From assembly GCA_001673575.1 (NCBI GenBank), contig LZME01000126.1, forward strand, positions 1 through 52,330: a stretch of DNA of 52,330 bases. The letters run 5' to 3'. The notes beneath the pieces were generated by a model. It worked only from the letters and a program-made list of their open reading frames with translations. It was not told where the DNA came from and did no database searches. Position numbers and translations under genes: made by a program. Positions 1-10,478 of the stretch are shown piece after piece. How positions within the stretch are numbered: the stretch's first letter is position 1; each line of letters begins with the position of its first letter. This DNA is from Mycolicibacter heraklionensis (GTDB lineage: Bacteria > Actinomycetota > Actinomycetes > Mycobacteriales > Mycobacteriaceae).

Positions 1-1292
1 CCGCCGGCGATCCGCTCGTGCTCGGCGGCCAGCTCCTCGTGCAGCGCCTCGCGCTCGTGATCGGGCGCGGCGGCCAGCTTCTTCTTGTGCAGGATGCCGA
101 CCGCGGCCTTGGCGCCCATCACCGCGACCTCGGCGTCCGGCCAGGCGAACACCTTGGTGGCGCCCAACGACCGCGAGTTCATCGCAATGTAGGCCCCGCC
201 GTAGGTCTTGCGGGTCACCAGCGTGACGCGGGGGACGGTGGCCTCACCGAACGCGTGCAGCAGCTTGGCGCCGCGGCGCACCACGCCACCCCATTCCTGG
301 CCGACACCGGGCAGGTAGCCCGGTACGTCGACGATCACGATCAGCGGAATTCCGAACGCGTCGCAGAGCCGCACGAAACGTGCCGCCTTCTCGGCGCTCT
401 CGGAGTTCAGGCAGCCGCCCAGCCGCAGCGGGTTGTTGGCCAGCACACCGACGGTGCGACCCGACAACCGACCCAGCCCGACCACCATCGACGGCGCCCA
501 CTTGGCCTGGAACTCATCGAACGGCGCGTCGGCATCGAGCAGCCCATTCACCAGCGGGTGCACGTCATAGGCGCGTCGCGCCGACTCCGGCAGCAGCGCG
601 TGCAGGTCGATCTCGCCCGCCTCGGCCTTGTTGCGGTCGAAATGGCCCTGCTGGCAGAACAACCCGACCAGACGGCGGCCCCGCTCGTAGGCGTCGAGCT
701 CGTCGTCGGCGACGATGTGGCACACGCCGGACTTCTTGTGGTGGGTGTCGGGGCCGCCCAGCGCGGCCATGTCGACGTCTTCACCGGTGACGCTGCGCAC
801 CACGTCGGGGCCGGTGACGAAAACCCGGCCCTCCGGTGCCATCACGATGACGTCGGTCAGGGCCGGCCCGTAGGCGGCGCCGCCGGCGGCGAAACCGACC
901 ACCACCGAGATCTGCGGGACGAATCCGGAAGCCCGGATCATGGCCTCGAAGACCCGTCCGACCGCGTGCAGGGCTCGCACGCCCTCGGCCAGCCGGGCGC
1001 CGCCCGAGTGCCACAGGCCCACGATCGGGCTCTGCTCGGCGATCGCGGTGTCGTAGGCGTTGACGATGTGGTCGCAGCCCTCGATGCCCATCGCCCCGCC
1101 CATCACGGTGCCGTCAGTGCAGAACGCGATGGTGCGCACTCCGTTGACGGTGCCACCCGCGGCGAGCACGCCGGAGCGATCGCGCTCGTGCAGCAGTTCC
1201 ACGGTGCCGTCGTCGAAGAACGTCGACAGACGCAGCAGGGGATCGCGCGGGTCGAGCGATTCGCCCACCGTTTCGGGAGCCATAGTCGTCAT
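1..1292 (-). CDS. accD6: acetyl/propionyl-CoA carboxylase beta chain AccD6 (3' end cut by window)
   Basis: Carboxyltransferase beta subunit that makes malonyl-CoA for the FAS-II mycolic acid system in the cytoplasm. The minus-strand frame runs open from an ATG at 1292-1290 to the window edge, giving about 430 residues against roughly 470 for the family, so the C-terminus is missing. The translation reads MTTMAPETVGESLDPRDPLL and follows M. tuberculosis AccD6 closely. It shows crotonase-fold signatures such as SGGARLAEG and GFAAGGAAYGPALTD in the N-half, and VPGYLPG and TRKTYGGAYIAM in the C-half. An AAGGAGAGG Shine-Dalgarno sits 4-5 nt before this ATG; a second ATG at 1283 is also possible. 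It is the last gene of fabD-acpM-kasA-kasB-accD6, 55 bp after kasB. Confidence 0.96.
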   Translation of the reverse strand, partial: MTTMAPETVGESLDPRDPLLRLSTFFDDGTVELLHERDRSGVLAAGGTVNGVRTIAFCTDGTVMGGAMGIEGCDHIVNAYDTAIAEQSPIVGLWHSGGARLAEGVRALHAVGRVFEAMIRASGFVPQISVVVGFAAGGAAYGPALTDVIVMAPEGRVFVTGPDVVRSVTGEDVDMAALGGPDTHHKKSGVCHIVADDELDAYERGRRLVGLFCQQGHFDRNKAEAGEIDLHALLPESARRAYDVHPLVNGLLDADAPFDEFQAKWAPSMVVGLGRLSGRTVGVLANNPLRLGGCLNSESAEKAARFVRLCDAFGIPLIVIVDVPGYLPGVGQEWGGVVRRGAKLLHAFGEATVPRVTLVTRKTYGGAYIAMNSRSLGATKVFAWPDAEVAVMGAKAAVGILHKKKLAAAPDHEREALHEELAAEHERIAG

Positions 1293-1347
1293 CGCGCCTC
1301 TCCTTGGTTTTTGATCGCGGGTCTCGCTTCTGGTCCGTCTGGGGTCT

Positions 1348-2616
1348 TCAGTACCGGCCGAAGACGATTGCGACGTTGTGCCCGCCGAACCCGAATGAGT
1401 TGTTGATCGCGTACTCGTAGTTGCCAGGTCGCGGTTCGCCCGCCACCACATCCAGGTCGATCTCTGGGTCGAGGTTCTCCATGTTCCGAGTCGGCGGGAT
1501 GATCTGTTCACGCAGAGCCATCACCGTCAGGATGGACTCGACCGCGCCGACCGCACCGACCGAGTGGCCGAGTGCCGCCTTGGGCGCGTACACCGCGGCG
1601 TTGCCGCCGTGCGGGCCCAACGCGAGGTTGATGGCGTGGCCTTCGGCCACGTCACCCACCGTGGTTCCGGTGGCGTGCGCATTGACGTGGCTGATGTCGC
1701 CGGGTGTCAGCCCGGCGGCCTGGATTGCCCGTGTCATCGCCCGACCCGCGCTTTGGCCGTCGGGGTCCGGCGCGACGATGTGGTAGCCGTCCGAGGTGAT
1801 CGAGGCACCCATGATCCGGGCGAGGATGTTGGCCCCGCGCGCCTTGGCGTGCTCCTCGGTCTCGATCACCATCAGTGCGGCGCCCTCGCCGAACACGAAC
1901 CCGTTGCGGTCGCGGTCGAAGGGACGGCAGGCGCCCTCCGGGTCGTCGTTGCTGGTGGACAACACGATGCGCATCTGGGCGAATCCCGCGATCGGCACTG
2001 CTTCGATCCGGGTCTCCACACCACCGCAGATCGCCATGTCGGCCTCGCCGAGCACGATCTGCTGCCAGGCATGGGCGATGCCCTCGGAGCCGGATGCACA
2101 TGCCGAGATCGGAGTGATCACCCCGGCCTTGGCCTGCCGATCCAGACCGACTGCGGCGGCCGCTCCATTGGGCATGTATTTCTGCACGACCAACGGCGAG
2201 ACCGCCTTCAGGCCGCGTTCGCGCATGCCGTCATAGGCCCAGACGAGCTCCTCGCTGGAACCCATCCCGGTGCCGATCGACACCATGAGGCGCCGAGTGT
2301 CGACTTCGGGTGAGCCGGCGTGCTCCCACGCACGCCGGCTCAGCACCAAAGCCATCTTCTGCAGGTAGGAAAGCCGACGCAGCTCGGTCCGGTTCAGCCC
2401 TTCGTCGAACGACTCCGGGGTCTCGACGAGATGCCCGCCGATACGAACCGGCAGGTCATACTCCTCGACGAATGAATCGGTGAGCTTGCGAATGCCGCTC
2501 TGGCCGTCCAGCAGCTTCTTCCAGGTGTTCTCCCCGTCCGCGGCCAATGCCGTCGTCATGGCGTAGCCGGTGACGACGACGTTGGGGAGACCCTTTCCCG
2601 TTGCCAGCGTTGACAT
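1348..2616 (-). CDS. kasB: beta-ketoacyl-ACP synthase KasB
   Basis: FAS-II condensing enzyme that extends long meromycolyl-AcpM chains with malonyl-AcpM. The 422-residue length is normal. The thiolase-fold active site is complete: Cys173 in the SACASGSE context, His314 in NAHATGT, Lys346 and His351 in GHSVGA. The C-terminus [18 protein letters not shown] is the usual family tail. It lies 32 bp downstream of kasA on the same strand and is about 60% similar to it by eye. I assign KasB rather than KasA from the gene order (second synthase, next to accD6) and from the opening [17 protein letters not shown], which resembles M. tuberculosis KasB. The Shine-Dalgarno before the ATG is distant (GAGAGGGA), so translation may be partly coupled to kasA. 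Confidence 0.95.
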   Translation of the reverse strand: MSTLATGKGLPNVVVTGYAMTTALAADGENTWKKLLDGQSGIRKLTDSFVEEYDLPVRIGGHLVETPESFDEGLNRTELRRLSYLQKMALVLSRRAWEHAGSPEVDTRRLMVSIGTGMGSSEELVWAYDGMRERGLKAVSPLVVQKYMPNGAAAAVGLDRQAKAGVITPISACASGSEGIAHAWQQIVLGEADMAICGGVETRIEAVPIAGFAQMRIVLSTSNDDPEGACRPFDRDRNGFVFGEGAALMVIETEEHAKARGANILARIMGASITSDGYHIVAPDPDGQSAGRAMTRAIQAAGLTPGDISHVNAHATGTTVGDVAEGHAINLALGPHGGNAAVYAPKAALGHSVGAVGAVESILTVMALREQIIPPTRNMENLDPEIDLDVVAGEPRPGNYEYAINNSFGFGGHNVAIVFGRY

Positions 2617-2648
2617 GGCTGTTGCGAACTTCCCTCTCTGATCCGGTG

Positions 2649-3902
2649 TCAGTACCGCCCAAAGGCGAGCGCGACGTTGTGCCCACCAAACCCGAATGAA
2701 TTGTTGATGGCGTACTTGTAATCGCCGTACCGGGGCTCGCCCGCCACGATGTCCAGATCGATCTCGGGATCCGGCGTCTCGTAGTTCAGCGTCGGGGGGA
2801 TGACCCCGTCACGCAGCGAGAGCACCGTCAACACCGACTCCAGCGCACCGACCGCCCCAATGGAGTGGCCCAGCGCCGACTTGGGTGCGTAGACCGCGGC
2901 GTGCTGGCAACCGGCTTCCCGGATCGCGTTCGCCTCGGCCGTGTCACCGATCGGAGTAGCCGTTCCGTGCGCGTTGATGTGATCGACGTCCTTGGCGGAC
3001 AGCCCCGCCAACTCCAACGACCGGGTCATCGCACGGCCGGCCCGCTTGCCGTCGGGGCCGGGAGCCACCATGTGGAAGGCGTCGGAGGTGATTCCGGCGC
3101 CCATCAGCCGGGCCAGCGGCTTGGCGCCGCGTGCCTTGGCGTGCTCTTCGGTCTCGATGATCATCAGCGCGCCCGCTTCACCGAAGACGAAGCCGTCCCG
3201 GTTCTTGTCGAACGGCCGCGACGCACCCTCGGGGTCGTCGTTGCGGGTCGACATCGCGCGCATCATCGAGAACGCCGCGATCGGCAGTGCCTCGATGCCG
3301 CCTTCGACACCGCCGCAGACCGCGAAGTCCGCGTCGCCCATGACGATCTGACGCCACGCGTGTGCAATCGCCTCCGAACCCGACGAACAGGCCGACACCG
3401 GGGTGATGACCCCGGCGCGAGCGCCGAGCTGCAGGCCGACCACCGCGGCCGCACCGTTGGGCATGATCATCTGAACGGCCAGCGGCGACACCTTGCGGGG
3501 TCCGCCTTCGTTCATCAGGTCATAGGTCTCGACGATCTTCTCGCCACCGCCCAGACCGGTGCCGATCACTACGGTGAACCGGTCAGGGTCCACCTCGGGC
3601 GTGCCGGCGTTCTCCCAGAGGCGAGTGCCGAGCAGCTTGGCCATCCGCTGGACGTAGGACATGCGCCGCATGTCCAGCCGGCCCATGTGGTCGTCGACCG
3701 GATCCTTCAAGTGGCCGCCGATCTTGACCGGCAGGTCCCACTTGCTGACGAACTCGTCTTCGAGCACGTGAATGCCGCTCTCACCGGCGAGCAAGCCCTT
3801 CCACGTGCTCTCGATGTCCGCCCCGACTGAAGTCGTGGCCTCAACGGCGGTTACCACCACACTCGGGTAACCGCCGTTGGCCGTAGAAGGCTGAGAGGAC
3901 AC
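2649..3902 (-). CDS. kasA: beta-ketoacyl-ACP synthase KasA
   Basis: Essential FAS-II condensing enzyme that elongates acyl-AcpM during mycolate synthesis; in the literature it is a target of thiolactomycin-type inhibitors. It has 417 residues starting at a GTG ([18 protein letters not shown]), one residue longer at the N-terminus than the M. tuberculosis protein. Catalytic residues are Cys172 (SACSSGSE), His312 (NAHGTATP), Lys341 and His346 (KSALGHS). The start lies 2 bp after the acpM stop, so translation is very likely coupled to acpM. Residue identity to M. tuberculosis KasA is high over the whole length, from memory. Confidence 0.97.
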   Translation of the reverse strand: MSSQPSTANGGYPSVVVTAVEATTSVGADIESTWKGLLAGESGIHVLEDEFVSKWDLPVKIGGHLKDPVDDHMGRLDMRRMSYVQRMAKLLGTRLWENAGTPEVDPDRFTVVIGTGLGGGEKIVETYDLMNEGGPRKVSPLAVQMIMPNGAAAVVGLQLGARAGVITPVSACSSGSEAIAHAWRQIVMGDADFAVCGGVEGGIEALPIAAFSMMRAMSTRNDDPEGASRPFDKNRDGFVFGEAGALMIIETEEHAKARGAKPLARLMGAGITSDAFHMVAPGPDGKRAGRAMTRSLELAGLSAKDVDHINAHGTATPIGDTAEANAIREAGCQHAAVYAPKSALGHSIGAVGALESVLTVLSLRDGVIPPTLNYETPDPEIDLDIVAGEPRYGDYKYAINNSFGFGGHNVALAFGRY

Positions 3903-3904
3903 GA

Positions 3905-4204
3905 TTAGCTCTCGGAACCGAACTTCTCGCGCAGCGCGGCGGCGGCCTCGGGGTTCTCGGCCTCGAGCTTCTGGATGTAGCCCACCACGTCACCGACGGT
4001 GCGCAGACCGGCAAGGTCCTCGTCCGGGATCTTCACGCCGTACTTGTCTTCGGTCTGAACCGCGATCTCCACCATCGACAGCGAGTCGATGTCCAGGTCG
4101 TCGACGAAGGACTTCTCGACGGTGACCTCGCTCGGCTCGATACCGGTCACCTCTTCGATGATCTCCGCGAGACCGGCGATGATTTCTTCCTGGCTGGCAG
4201 CCAC
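3905..4204 (-). CDS. acpM: meromycolate extension acyl carrier protein AcpM
   Basis: Acyl carrier protein that holds the growing meromycolate chain as a phosphopantetheine thioester. I choose the GTG at 4204 ([16 protein letters not shown]), preceded by a GAAGGGA Shine-Dalgarno 6 nt away, over an ATG 27 nt upstream, because it matches the M. tuberculosis N-terminus. The product is 99 residues. The phosphopantetheine serine is Ser41 in DLDIDSLSM. The C-terminal tail ([19 protein letters not shown]) is about 15 residues shorter than in M. tuberculosis AcpM (115 aa) but still longer than a typical bacterial ACP. It sits between fabD (90 bp) and kasA (2 bp). Confidence 0.96.
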   Translation of the reverse strand: MAASQEEIIAGLAEIIEEVTGIEPSEVTVEKSFVDDLDIDSLSMVEIAVQTEDKYGVKIPDEDLAGLRTVGDVVGYIQKLEAENPEAAAALREKFGSES

Positions 4205-4294
4205 TGTGTTTCCCTTCGGTTGGATCCGCACGGGGTGTGCGGGAGTGAATTACTGCGTATCTGGTTGTGCAGGTTGGAACGGGCTTGAAAAGGG

Positions 4295-5227
4295 CTAGAA
4301 CTCGGGAAGCCCGTCCAGATCCGCGGGAGATTTGACGGCGTGCGTCGGGGTCCCCCGAAGTTCGCGTTTCGCGATACCGGCCAAAGTGCCGGCGGGCGGA
4401 AACTCCACGATCGCCGTGACCTCCCGGGCGCGGAGCGTCTCGGTGCACAGGTCCCAACGCACCGGCCGGGTCAGCTGCGCCACCAGGTGCTCCAGTGCCT
4501 CGGCCGCCGACGTCACCGGCTGCCCGTCGCGGTTGGACAACAGGGTAGCGGTGGGTTCCGAAACGCCGGACGCCTTGACCTGCTCGACGGCGGCGGAGTA
4601 GGCATCCAGCGCCGGTGCCATGTACTGGGTGTGGAACGCCCCGGCGGTGGCCAGCTTGCGAACCCGAGCCTTGGCAGGCGGGTCTTCGGCGAGCTTGTCC
4701 AGTGCCGGCAGCGGGCCGGCGGCCACGATCTGACCGACCGCGTTGCGGTTGGCGGGGGTCAGGTCGAGTTGCTCGAGGCGGGTCAGCACCTCGGCCTCGT
4801 CGCCACCGAGCACCGCGGCCATGCCGGTCGGCTCGAGAGCGCAGGCCTTGGCCATCTCGCGGCCGCGGGTGGCGGCCAGCATGACGGCGTCGTCAGCGGA
4901 GATGACGCCGGCGATCGCGTACGCGGCGATCTCACCGACGGAGTGACCGGCCACGATCACGTCGCTGCCGCTTACCGGGCCGTTGCGCAGCTTGACCAGC
5001 TCGGCGTAGGCCAGCAGGGTCGCCGCCACCACCAGCGGCTGGGTGACCGCGGTGTCGGTGATCTCCTCGGCGGTCGCGGTGGTGCCCAGCGCGATCAGAT
5101 CCAGGCCGGCGATCTCCGACCAGGCGGCCAACTGCTCGCGGGCGGCATCGGCGCCGGCCGACTCCAGCCACGGCGCGAGCATGCCGGGGGTCTGAGATCC
5201 CTGTCCGGGAGCGAGCAACGCAATCAC
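4295..5227 (-). CDS. fabD: malonyl-CoA:ACP transacylase FabD
   Basis: Loads malonyl groups from CoA onto AcpM for the FAS-II cycle. It has 310 residues starting at a GTG (MIALLAPGQGSQTPGML). The GQGSQ motif is at the N-terminus, the nucleophilic Ser96 is in GHSVGE, and the catalytic His199 is in GAFHTQYM. It is the first gene of the fabD-acpM-kasA-kasB-accD6 operon. The 178-bp gap upstream carries the operator and promoter described separately. The Shine-Dalgarno is weak (TTAAAGAC). Confidence 0.96.
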   Translation of the reverse strand: MIALLAPGQGSQTPGMLAPWLESAGADAAREQLAAWSEIAGLDLIALGTTATAEEITDTAVTQPLVVAATLLAYAELVKLRNGPVSGSDVIVAGHSVGEIAAYAIAGVISADDAVMLAATRGREMAKACALEPTGMAAVLGGDEAEVLTRLEQLDLTPANRNAVGQIVAAGPLPALDKLAEDPPAKARVRKLATAGAFHTQYMAPALDAYSAAVEQVKASGVSEPTATLLSNRDGQPVTSAAEALEHLVAQLTRPVRWDLCTETLRAREVTAIVEFPPAGTLAGIAKRELRGTPTHAVKSPADLDGLPEF

Positions 5228-5272
5228 GTCTTTAAGAGAACATTGTGAAGCGCGATTTGCAGGATGTCCTAG

Positions 5273-5313
5273 ATTATGAACATTGTCTTATGTTTTTGTG
5301 GAGACCCTACAAA
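5273..5313 (-). promoter_or_regulatory. putative FAS-II operon promoter with MabR-type operator
   Basis: An inverted repeat TTTGT-N9-ACAAA occupies 5295-5313, in the only sizeable gap upstream of fabD. A possible -10 (CATAAT on the minus strand, 5278-5273) lies just downstream, so the repeat would cover the -35 region, as expected for a repressor or activator site overlapping the promoter. The form of the repeat agrees with what I remember of the published MabR operator in mycobacteria. The -10 assignment is tentative and no good -35 hexamer is visible. Confidence 0.6.
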
Positions 5314-5405
5314 CCTGCCGTTCGATGCGACGTGTTCGATACCGAACTGCGACAACTGTCCGCCGTTGGTGTGCACCCGTACGTGCCCGGGCTACCTCCG
5401 GCAAG

Positions 5406-6722
5406 TCACTCCTCCGGGCTGACCTGAGGTTCACCGGGACGGCCGGCGGACAGCGGCGAAGCGGCGTAGGTCACGTCTGCATTGCTGAAACTGGCGTGCT
5501 GCGCCTGGTTGGCCAACCGCCCGACCGTGGCGGCAACCCGCAGCACATAGGCGTCGCGCGGCACGGCCGGATCGCGTCCGGTGAAATCGGCAATCCGCTT
5601 GAGTCGGTAACGGACGGTGTTTGGATGAACGAACAACTTACGGGCGCACGCCTCGATCGCCCCGCCACAGTCCAAATAGGCGTCCAGGGTCTCGGTGAGC
5701 GTGGGCCCGGCCTCGGCCAGCGGTCGCATCACATCGGTGTGCAGGGCCGCGATCGCCGACGCATCGCCGATCAGTGCCCGCTCCGGAAGCAGCTCGCGCG
5801 CCAGCACCGGCCGCGGGGCCCCGGTCCAGCCAACGACGGCGTTCATCCCTGAGATCGCTTCGCTGGCACTGTGATAGGCGGCGGTCAGCGTCGGTGCCGT
5901 CGGTCCGATCACCACCGGACCGTCGGAGAACGCGCCGAGCAGGTCGGCGAGGAACTTCTGGGTGGGCGTCAGCGGGCCCGACACGATGGCCACCAGCCAC
6001 GTGCCGTGCACGTCGGTCAATGCCGCCCGGCCGTGGTGTTCGGCGACATCGCGGACGTCTTGGCTGGCCTTCTGTCCGGCGTAGGCGTCCGGGCCCGGCG
6101 GTGCGGTGCCCACCACGACGGTGGCGGGGGCGGTGGTGTCCCAGTTCAGCGCGGCTGCGCGGCTCAACAACTCCGGACCGGTGTCGCCGCGGACCACGGC
6201 GTCCACCACGCTGGCCTCCATTCGGGAATCCCAGGTGCCCCGGGCCTCCGCGGCGTCGGCGTAGGCGGAGGCGGCGGTGAACGCCAGGTCCCGGCTGTAC
6301 TTGAGGATGCCCACCGTCAGTGCGGTGACCTGCTCCTCGGAGCGGGCCAGCAGCGGCACGACCTCCTCGAAGAACTCCATGGTGACTCGCACCATGTCCA
6401 CGGTGTGCCGCAGCGCGATGTGGCGGGTCAGGTCCTGGGGAACCAACTCGAACGCCTGCGCGGTGTGGCTGACGTTGCCGTGCGGATCGTGCATCCACTC
6501 GGCGAAGTTGACCACCGCCGTCTGCACCACCAGGGCCACGCTGGCGCGCTGGGAGGCCTCGAGGTCGGCGAAGAACGGCAACCGGTCGCCCATCATGGAG
6601 ACCGCTTCGGTGGCCAGCCGGCCCGAGTAGTGCTTGAGCCGGCGCAGCAGGGTGTCCGGGACGGCGCTGAGCAGATCCAGCGTGGAGCGCGGCAGGACGG
6701 GGCCCGCCGGGTTGTCAACCAT
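5406..6722 (-). CDS. mabR: PucR/CdaR-family regulator of mycolic acid biosynthesis MabR
   Basis: Transcription regulator of the FAS-II operon, orthologous by gene order and sequence to M. tuberculosis Rv2242. It has 438 residues. The N-terminal two thirds has the GGDEF-like/PucR layout (LPFFADLEASQRASVALVVQ near residues 48-68). A C-terminal helix-turn-helix around residues 355-385 contains HPNTVRYRLKRI, the signature of this family, which is often acyl-CoA responsive. It lies immediately upstream of fabD on the same strand, and the gap between them carries a TTTGT-N9-ACAAA repeat that is its likely target. A 14-bp-stem hairpin separates it from aceE, so it probably has its own promoter in 6723-6774. 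Confidence 0.9.
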   Translation of the reverse strand: MVDNPAGPVLPRSTLDLLSAVPDTLLRRLKHYSGRLATEAVSMMGDRLPFFADLEASQRASVALVVQTAVVNFAEWMHDPHGNVSHTAQAFELVPQDLTRHIALRHTVDMVRVTMEFFEEVVPLLARSEEQVTALTVGILKYSRDLAFTAASAYADAAEARGTWDSRMEASVVDAVVRGDTGPELLSRAAALNWDTTAPATVVVGTAPPGPDAYAGQKASQDVRDVAEHHGRAALTDVHGTWLVAIVSGPLTPTQKFLADLLGAFSDGPVVIGPTAPTLTAAYHSASEAISGMNAVVGWTGAPRPVLARELLPERALIGDASAIAALHTDVMRPLAEAGPTLTETLDAYLDCGGAIEACARKLFVHPNTVRYRLKRIADFTGRDPAVPRDAYVLRVAATVGRLANQAQHASFSNADVTYAASPLSAGRPGEPQVSPEE

Positions 6723-6774
6723 TCCTAAAAGCTACGCCTATTTTCTGGTGACAACTGACAACAAGTGGTGATTC

Positions 6775-6813
6775 GGGTGCGATAGTTCCCGCTCAGCGAG
6801 AACTATCGCACCC
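6775..6813 (-). terminator. strong hairpin between aceE and mabR
   Basis: Perfect 14-bp inverted repeat (GGGTGCGATAGTTC at 6775-6788, its complement at 6800-6813) with an 11-nt loop. It lies 17 bp past the aceE stop. There is no run of T on either strand, as is common for mycobacterial terminators. It probably ends aceE transcription and insulates mabR. Confidence 0.7.
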
Positions 6814-6829
6814 AAATCTGCGGGGCCGG

Positions 6830-9619
6830 CTAGGCCACCCCGGAATCCGACGTCTGCTCGGGGGCCGCCAACACGTCGTCGATCTGGTACTGCGTGGCCG
6901 CAGTCACCGCCACGGACGGGTCGATGACCCCGTCGCGGCCCAGCGCCGCCAGCACCGCCACCACCACCGACTCGGCGTCGGTGTTGAAGTAGCGCCGCGC
7001 GGCCGGACGAGTGTCGGAGAACCCGAACCCGTCGGTGCCCAGGGTGACGTAGTTGCCGGGCACCCACGGCCGGATCTGCTCGGGCACCGCACGCATCCAG
7101 TCCGACACCGCGACGACCGGGCCGGTGGCATCCGCCAGCGCCCGGGTCACATACGGCACCGCGGCCGGGCGCTCGGGGTGCCGTAGCCGCTCGCGCTCGA
7201 TGGCGACACCGTCCCGGTTGAGCTCGCCCCAGCTGGTCACCGACCAGACGTCGGCGGCCACATCCCAGTCGGCGGCCAACATGTCGGCGGCCCGCAGCGC
7301 CTCGGGCACCGCCACCCCCGAGGCCAGGATCTGCGCGGTGTGCGACCGCGCGTCGGCGGCCTTGCGGAAACGGTAGATGCCGCGCAGCAGACCCTCGGGG
7401 TCAAAACCCTCGGGCTCGGCCGGCTGCACGTAGGGCTCGTTGTAGAGCGTGACGTAGAAGTACACGTTCTCCGGGTCCGGGCCGTACATCCTCTGCAGGC
7501 CGCTTTCGATGATGTGGGCGACCTCGTAGGCGAACGCGGGATCGTAGGAGACCACCGCCGGGTTGGTGGACGCCAACAACAGTGAGTGGCCGTCGGCGTG
7601 CTGCAGCCCCTCACCGGTCAGCGTGGTGCGTCCCGCGGTGGCCCCCAGCACGAAACCGCGCGCCATCTGATCGGCGGCCGCCCACAGGCCGTCGCCGGTG
7701 CGCTGGAAGCCGAACATCGAATAGAAGATGTAGATCGGGATCATCGGCTCGTCGTGGGTCGCGTACGACGTCCCGACCGCGGTGAACGAGGCCGTCGAGC
7801 CGGCTTCGTTGATGCCCTCGTGCAGGATCTGGCCGACTTCGCTTTCCTTGTAGGCCAGCATCAGGTCGGCGTCCACCGAGGTGTAGAGCTGGCCGTTGCG
7901 GTTGTAGATCTTCAAGGACGGGAACCACGAGTCCATCCCGAAGGTGCGCGCCTCATCGGGGATGATCGGCACCAGGCGCGGGCCTAACTGCTTGTCCCGC
8001 AACAACTCTTTGAACACCCGCACGGTCGCCATGGTGGTGGCGACCTCCTGGTTGCCCGAACCCTTCTTGACCGCCGCATAGGCGTCGGGGCCCGGCAGTT
8101 CGACCGTTTTGGCCTGGGTGCGGCGGTGTGGCACGAAGCCGCCCAGGGCGCGGCGCCGATCCAGCAGGTAACGGATCTCGGGGGCGTTCTCGCCGGGGTG
8201 GTAGTACGGCGGCAGGTAGGGGTTCTCTTCGAGTTGGGAGTCCGGGATCGGAATCCGCATCTCGTCGCGGAAGTCCTTGAGGTCCTGCAGCCGGAACTTC
8301 TTCATCTGGTGGGTGGCGTTACGGCCGGCGAAGTAGCTGCCCAGGCTGTAGCCCTTGATGGTCTTGGCCAGGATGACGGTGGGCTGGCCCTTGTGCTCGA
8401 TGGCTGCGCGGTAGGCGGCGTGGACCTTGCGGTAGTCGTGTCCGCCGCGCTTGAGGTGCCAGATGTCCTGATCGGACAGGTTCTCCACCAGCGCCTTGGT
8501 GCGCGGGTCGCGGCCGAAGAAGTGCTCCCGCACGTAGCCGCCGTCGTTGGCCTTGTAGGTCTGGTAGTCGCCGTCGGGGGTGACGTTCATCAGGTTGACC
8601 AGGGCGCCGTCGCGGTCGGCGTGCAGCAGGGCATCCCACTCGCGGCCCCACACCACCTTGATCACGTTCCAGCCCGCACCGCGGAAGAACGATTCCAGCT
8701 CCTGGATGATCTTGCCGTTGCCGCGCACCGGGCCGTCCAGGCGCTGCAGGTTGCAGTTGACCACGAACGTCAGGTTGTCCAGGCCCTCCAGGGCGCCGAC
8801 GTGCAGCAGCCCGCGGCTCTCGGGCTCGTCCATCTCGCCGTCGCCCAAGAAGCACCACACGTGCTGATCGGAGGTGTCCTTGATGCCACGGTCGTGCAGG
8901 TAGTGGTTGAACCGGGCCTGGTAGATGGCGTTCATCGGGCCCAGGCCCATCGACACCGTGGGGAATTCCCAGAAGTCGGGCATCAGCCGCGGATGCGGGT
9001 AGGACGGCAGCCCGCCGCCCGGGTGGCTGTGCTCCTGACGGAAGCCGTCGAGGTCGTGGGTGCTCAGCCGGCCTTCGAGGAAGGCGCGCGCGTAGATGCC
9101 GGGGGAGGCGTGGCCCTGGATGAACACCTGGTCACCACCACCGGGATGGTTTTTGCCGCGGAAGAAGTGGTTGAAGCCGACCTCGTAGAGCGTCGACGAC
9201 GACGCGTAGGTCGAGATGTGTCCGCCGACTCCCACTCCGGGGCGCTGTGCGCGGTGCACCATCACCGCGGCGTTCCAGCGGATCCAGCTGCGGTAGCGGC
9301 GCTCGGTTTCCTCGTCGCCGGGGAACCAGGGTTCCAGTTCGGTCGGGATGGTGTTGACGTAGTCGGTGGAGGTGAGCGCGGGGATCGCCACCCGCTGCTC
9401 GCCGGCGCGCTCGAGCAGTCGCAACATCAGGTAGCGGGCGCGGGCCGGACCGGAGCGGGCCAGCAGTTCGTCGAAGGACTCCAGCCATTCGGAGGTCTCG
9501 TCGGAGTCGATGTCGGGAAGGTAGGACGCCACCCCCTCGCGGATCACCCGGACCCGGTCGGATTCGGTTGTGCTGCTTGGCTTTTTGGCCTGATCCTGAT
9601 CTACGGCCTCAGTGGTCAA
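6830..9619 (-). CDS. aceE: pyruvate dehydrogenase E1 component (homodimeric type)
   Basis: Thiamine-diphosphate E1 subunit that decarboxylates pyruvate and passes the acetyl group to the lipoyl E2. It has 929 residues, the normal size for the homodimeric E1. The TPP-binding region is visible as [10 protein letters not shown] followed by [20 protein letters not shown] near residues 250-290. Characteristic blocks [33 protein letters not shown] and [17 protein letters not shown] follow. I choose the TTG at 9619 ([13 protein letters not shown]) because AAGGAG lies 7 nt before it and the residue count then agrees with M. tuberculosis; an ATG 60 nt upstream has a poorer context. It is divergent from the lipoprotein gene at 9807. 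Confidence 0.95.
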   Translation of the reverse strand: MTTEAVDQDQAKKPSSTTESDRVRVIREGVASYLPDIDSDETSEWLESFDELLARSGPARARYLMLRLLERAGEQRVAIPALTSTDYVNTIPTELEPWFPGDEETERRYRSWIRWNAAVMVHRAQRPGVGVGGHISTYASSSTLYEVGFNHFFRGKNHPGGGDQVFIQGHASPGIYARAFLEGRLSTHDLDGFRQEHSHPGGGLPSYPHPRLMPDFWEFPTVSMGLGPMNAIYQARFNHYLHDRGIKDTSDQHVWCFLGDGEMDEPESRGLLHVGALEGLDNLTFVVNCNLQRLDGPVRGNGKIIQELESFFRGAGWNVIKVVWGREWDALLHADRDGALVNLMNVTPDGDYQTYKANDGGYVREHFFGRDPRTKALVENLSDQDIWHLKRGGHDYRKVHAAYRAAIEHKGQPTVILAKTIKGYSLGSYFAGRNATHQMKKFRLQDLKDFRDEMRIPIPDSQLEENPYLPPYYHPGENAPEIRYLLDRRRALGGFVPHRRTQAKTVELPGPDAYAAVKKGSGNQEVATTMATVRVFKELLRDKQLGPRLVPIIPDEARTFGMDSWFPSLKIYNRNGQLYTSVDADLMLAYKESEVGQILHEGINEAGSTASFTAVGTSYATHDEPMIPIYIFYSMFGFQRTGDGLWAAADQMARGFVLGATAGRTTLTGEGLQHADGHSLLLASTNPAVVSYDPAFAYEVAHIIESGLQRMYGPDPENVYFYVTLYNEPYVQPAEPEGFDPEGLLRGIYRFRKAADARSHTAQILASGVAVPEALRAADMLAADWDVAADVWSVTSWGELNRDGVAIERERLRHPERPAAVPYVTRALADATGPVVAVSDWMRAVPEQIRPWVPGNYVTLGTDGFGFSDTRPAARRYFNTDAESVVVAVLAALGRDGVIDPSVAVTAATQYQIDDVLAAPEQTSDSGVA

Positions 9620-9806
9620 CGCATTGCTCCTTGGTTCGGAGGACAAGATGTGCCTCCCGGCTTGTGGCCAGGACGACACCGACCGATCGATTCGCCGGTC
9701 TCGTCTTTTCTATCGTGCCCCACCGGACACCCGACCGCCGGTGCGCCAGTGCCGCTGGGTGGGCTGATCTCGGCCTGGTGGCAGGTACGCGGTAACGTTT
9801 GAAGTT

Positions 9807-10394
9807 GTGCTGACCCGACGGCTGACTGCCTCGCGCGCCCAGACGCGGCGACACGCTCGGGCAGGCGCGTCGGTGGCCGGTGTGGTTGCGGCATTGGCGA
9901 TGGGTGTCGTCGGCTGTACCAGCATCATCGGCGGCACCCCGGAGGCGGACACCTCCGAAGCCCCGGCCTACCGCTCCTCGGTGTCGGCGTCGGTGTCGGC
10001 CTCGGAGGCCACTTCCAGCATTCGTGAGACCCAGCGTCAGCAGTCGATGACCACCCAGGCGGTCCGCGGCGCGTGCGGCCGGTTCGCCTCGAGCAGCAGC
10101 GACGCCGTCGACGTGGTGAACAAGTACGTCGAGGCGTTCAACAACGGCGGCGATATCTCCGGCACCGCCGGGCCGGCGGTGGAGGCGCTCAACCACAGCG
10201 CCGACGAGGTCGCCGCGGCGATCAACGAGAAGTTGTCGCAGGACCTGACCGACGCATTCAATACCTATGCACAGGCCGCGCGCGGCGTCGCGACGGCGAT
10301 CTCATCCAAGGCGCCGGTGTCGGTGTACAACGCCCGCAAGGATGAACTCAACCGGGCTCGGGACAAGGGGATGCAGCTGTGCAAAGCCTTCTGA
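9807..10394 (+). CDS. lipoprotein, Rv2240c-like
   Basis: Small exported lipoprotein of 195 residues, GTG start. The N-terminus has arginines (residues 4-18), a hydrophobic stretch (about 20-36) and a lipobox VVGC with Cys37 as the lipidation site. The mature part begins with a Ser/Ala/Thr-rich linker and continues as a helical domain with two cysteines (in RGACGRF and MQLCKAF) that could form a disulfide. Position and look match M. tuberculosis Rv2240c, whose function is unknown. It is divergent from aceE across a 187-bp gap and upstream of the DUF3052 gene by 84 bp. Confidence 0.85.
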   Translation: MLTRRLTASRAQTRRHARAGASVAGVVAALAMGVVGCTSIIGGTPEADTSEAPAYRSSVSASVSASEATSSIRETQRQQSMTTQAVRGACGRFASSSSDAVDVVNKYVEAFNNGGDISGTAGPAVEALNHSADEVAAAINEKLSQDLTDAFNTYAQAARGVATAISSKAPVSVYNARKDELNRARDKGMQLCKAF

Positions 10395-10478
10395 GCCCGC
10401 TGATCCCGCGCCGCACGGGGAGCTGTGCAACGATGATTCACATCACACACAGCGCTGACGATCGAGGGAGGTCACACG

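Noticed and set aside
18-1406. 462-residue open frame on the plus strand
   Set aside because: Antisense to accD6; low-complexity His/Gly/Arg-rich translation.
9638-9657. GGAGG-N10-CCTCC inverted repeat in the aceE upstream region
   Set aside because: Short and made of Shine-Dalgarno-like bases; expected by chance in GC-rich leaders.
8126-9802. 558-residue open frame on the plus strand
   Set aside because: Fully antisense to aceE, whose protein sequence is unmistakable; a GC-rich shadow frame.
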